From contig JAJGQC010000703.1 of NCBI GenBank assembly GCA_021014325.1, positions 124,001 through 188,000 on the forward strand: 64,000 nucleotides of DNA, in the 5' to 3' direction. The first letter of the stretch is position 1; each line of letters opens with the position of its first letter. The notes below the pieces were generated by a model. That model did not search any database. It saw only the letters and a program-made list of their open reading frames with translations, and was not told the DNA's origin. Of this stretch, positions 63,700 to 64,000 are shown in pieces. The translations under genes were made by a program, and so were the position numbers. This stretch comes from Plazaster borealis. Its lineage: Eukaryota > Echinodermata > Asteroidea > Forcipulatida > Labidiasteridae.

Positions 63700-63870
63700 T
63701 TGATTTTTTTTTTTTTTTGTCAAAAAAAAATTTGCCTTCCCCTTCTTCCTCTCCCTCCTCCACCACCTCCCTCCTCCTATCCTCTCGGTGTCGTCCCCTC
63801 CTCGTGGCCTCGCCTCCGACCTACCTTCTCTGCCGCTTGTCCACGTCTCCTCCTCGTGCGCCGTTCACCT
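63700..63870. repeat. T-run and CT-rich low-complexity tract
   Basis: A run of about 20 T residues is followed by CCTTCCCCTTCTTCCTCTCC-type sequence and CCTCCTCCACCACCTCC. Plus-strand open frames here only reflect the biased composition. Confidence 0.75.
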
Positions 63871-64000
63871 GTAACACCTTTATTTCACTTACCTTTATTT
63901 CACTTACCTTGTCTCTGCCCGGGACTCGAACCACTTACCTTGACTTCACGTTCCCGTGGCCTTATCCGCTCGGCCACCGCTAGTCTGTGCTAAATCATTC
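63871..64000 (-). mobile_element. tRNA-Leu-type SINE head at the window edge
   Basis: The minus strand reads GCGGTGGCCGAGCGGATAAG (A box) and GGTTCGAGTCCC (B box) at about 63985-63915. The stretch between the boxes is too short for a normal long-variable-arm Leu/Ser tRNA and the ends do not pair, so a SINE or tRNA pseudogene is preferred. The 15-bp TTTATTTCACTTACC is repeated in tandem beside it. Confidence 0.55.

Noticed and set aside
63700..63993. Proline/serine-rich frames near the right edge
   Set aside because: CT-rich low-complexity DNA followed by a SINE head.

Overview
The window is a gene-poor, AT-rich, repeat-dense stretch of an animal nuclear genome. Everything coding is split by GT-AG introns. 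There are no operons, and ORFs longer than about 150 codons are exons, satellite artefacts or transposon remnants. The repeats suggest a marine invertebrate deuterostome, probably an echinoderm and perhaps a sea star: tRNA-Leu-headed SINEs with a Deu-like tail, TTAGGG-type interstitial telomere repeats, hAT elements with CAGTGGCGTAACTA ends, and many small foldback elements ending in TTAAAGG. The phylum is an inference; no species marker was seen.

Layout. (1) 0.6-7.6 kb, plus strand: the 3' part of a gene for a single-pass membrane protein with at least five EGF modules, one per phase 1-1 exon, then a short stalk, one transmembrane helix and a 13-residue tail. A CUB-like exon remnant lies in one intron. 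(2) 7.6-17.9 kb: a long putative 3' UTR, then intergenic DNA full of foldback elements, several nested. (3) 18.0-21.9 kb, plus strand: three consecutive exons of an SLC43-type (nucleobase or amino-acid) transporter, with a coding minisatellite in the cytoplasmic loop and a frame break just before the next membrane segment. No N-terminal or C-terminal partner exons were found. (4) 23.6-30 kb: a roughly 4-kb satellite of a 13-bp unit, embedded in a tandem series of about 0.4-kb exon-like modules, one of which carries a clean transposon insertion. (5) 30.9-34.9 kb: a truncated CR1/L2-like LINE, a block of telomeric repeats between inverted repeats, a triplicated 0.4-0.5 kb segment and small hAT-type elements. 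(6) 37.1-38.7 kb, minus strand: a decayed P-element-like gene in which a THAP DNA-binding domain is followed almost directly by the C-terminal domain.

(7) 40.2-49.4 kb, plus strand: the most unusual locus, a multi-exon transcription unit in which one exon and its flanking intron have been copied four times. Each copy has intact splice signals, but the lengths (98, 91, 99, 71 nt) do not keep a common frame. A separate phase-1 exon pair near the end is open and ends in a stop codon. (8) 50-60 kb, plus strand: a possible second transcript starting beside four AGAGGGCGCTGT motifs. Its large intron holds an 82-bp satellite of about 45 units, split by a hAT element with a perfect 8-bp target duplication, and a large inverted repeat containing a second copy of the same hAT. 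(9) 60-64 kb: intergenic repeats, ending in a CT-rich tract and a SINE head.

The genes show no shared pathway. The dominant theme is repeat dynamics: satellites homogenised in their centres, nested foldback elements and duplication of exon-sized modules. All exon calls rest on splice signals, reading phase and family resemblance read by eye; no transcript or database evidence was available.
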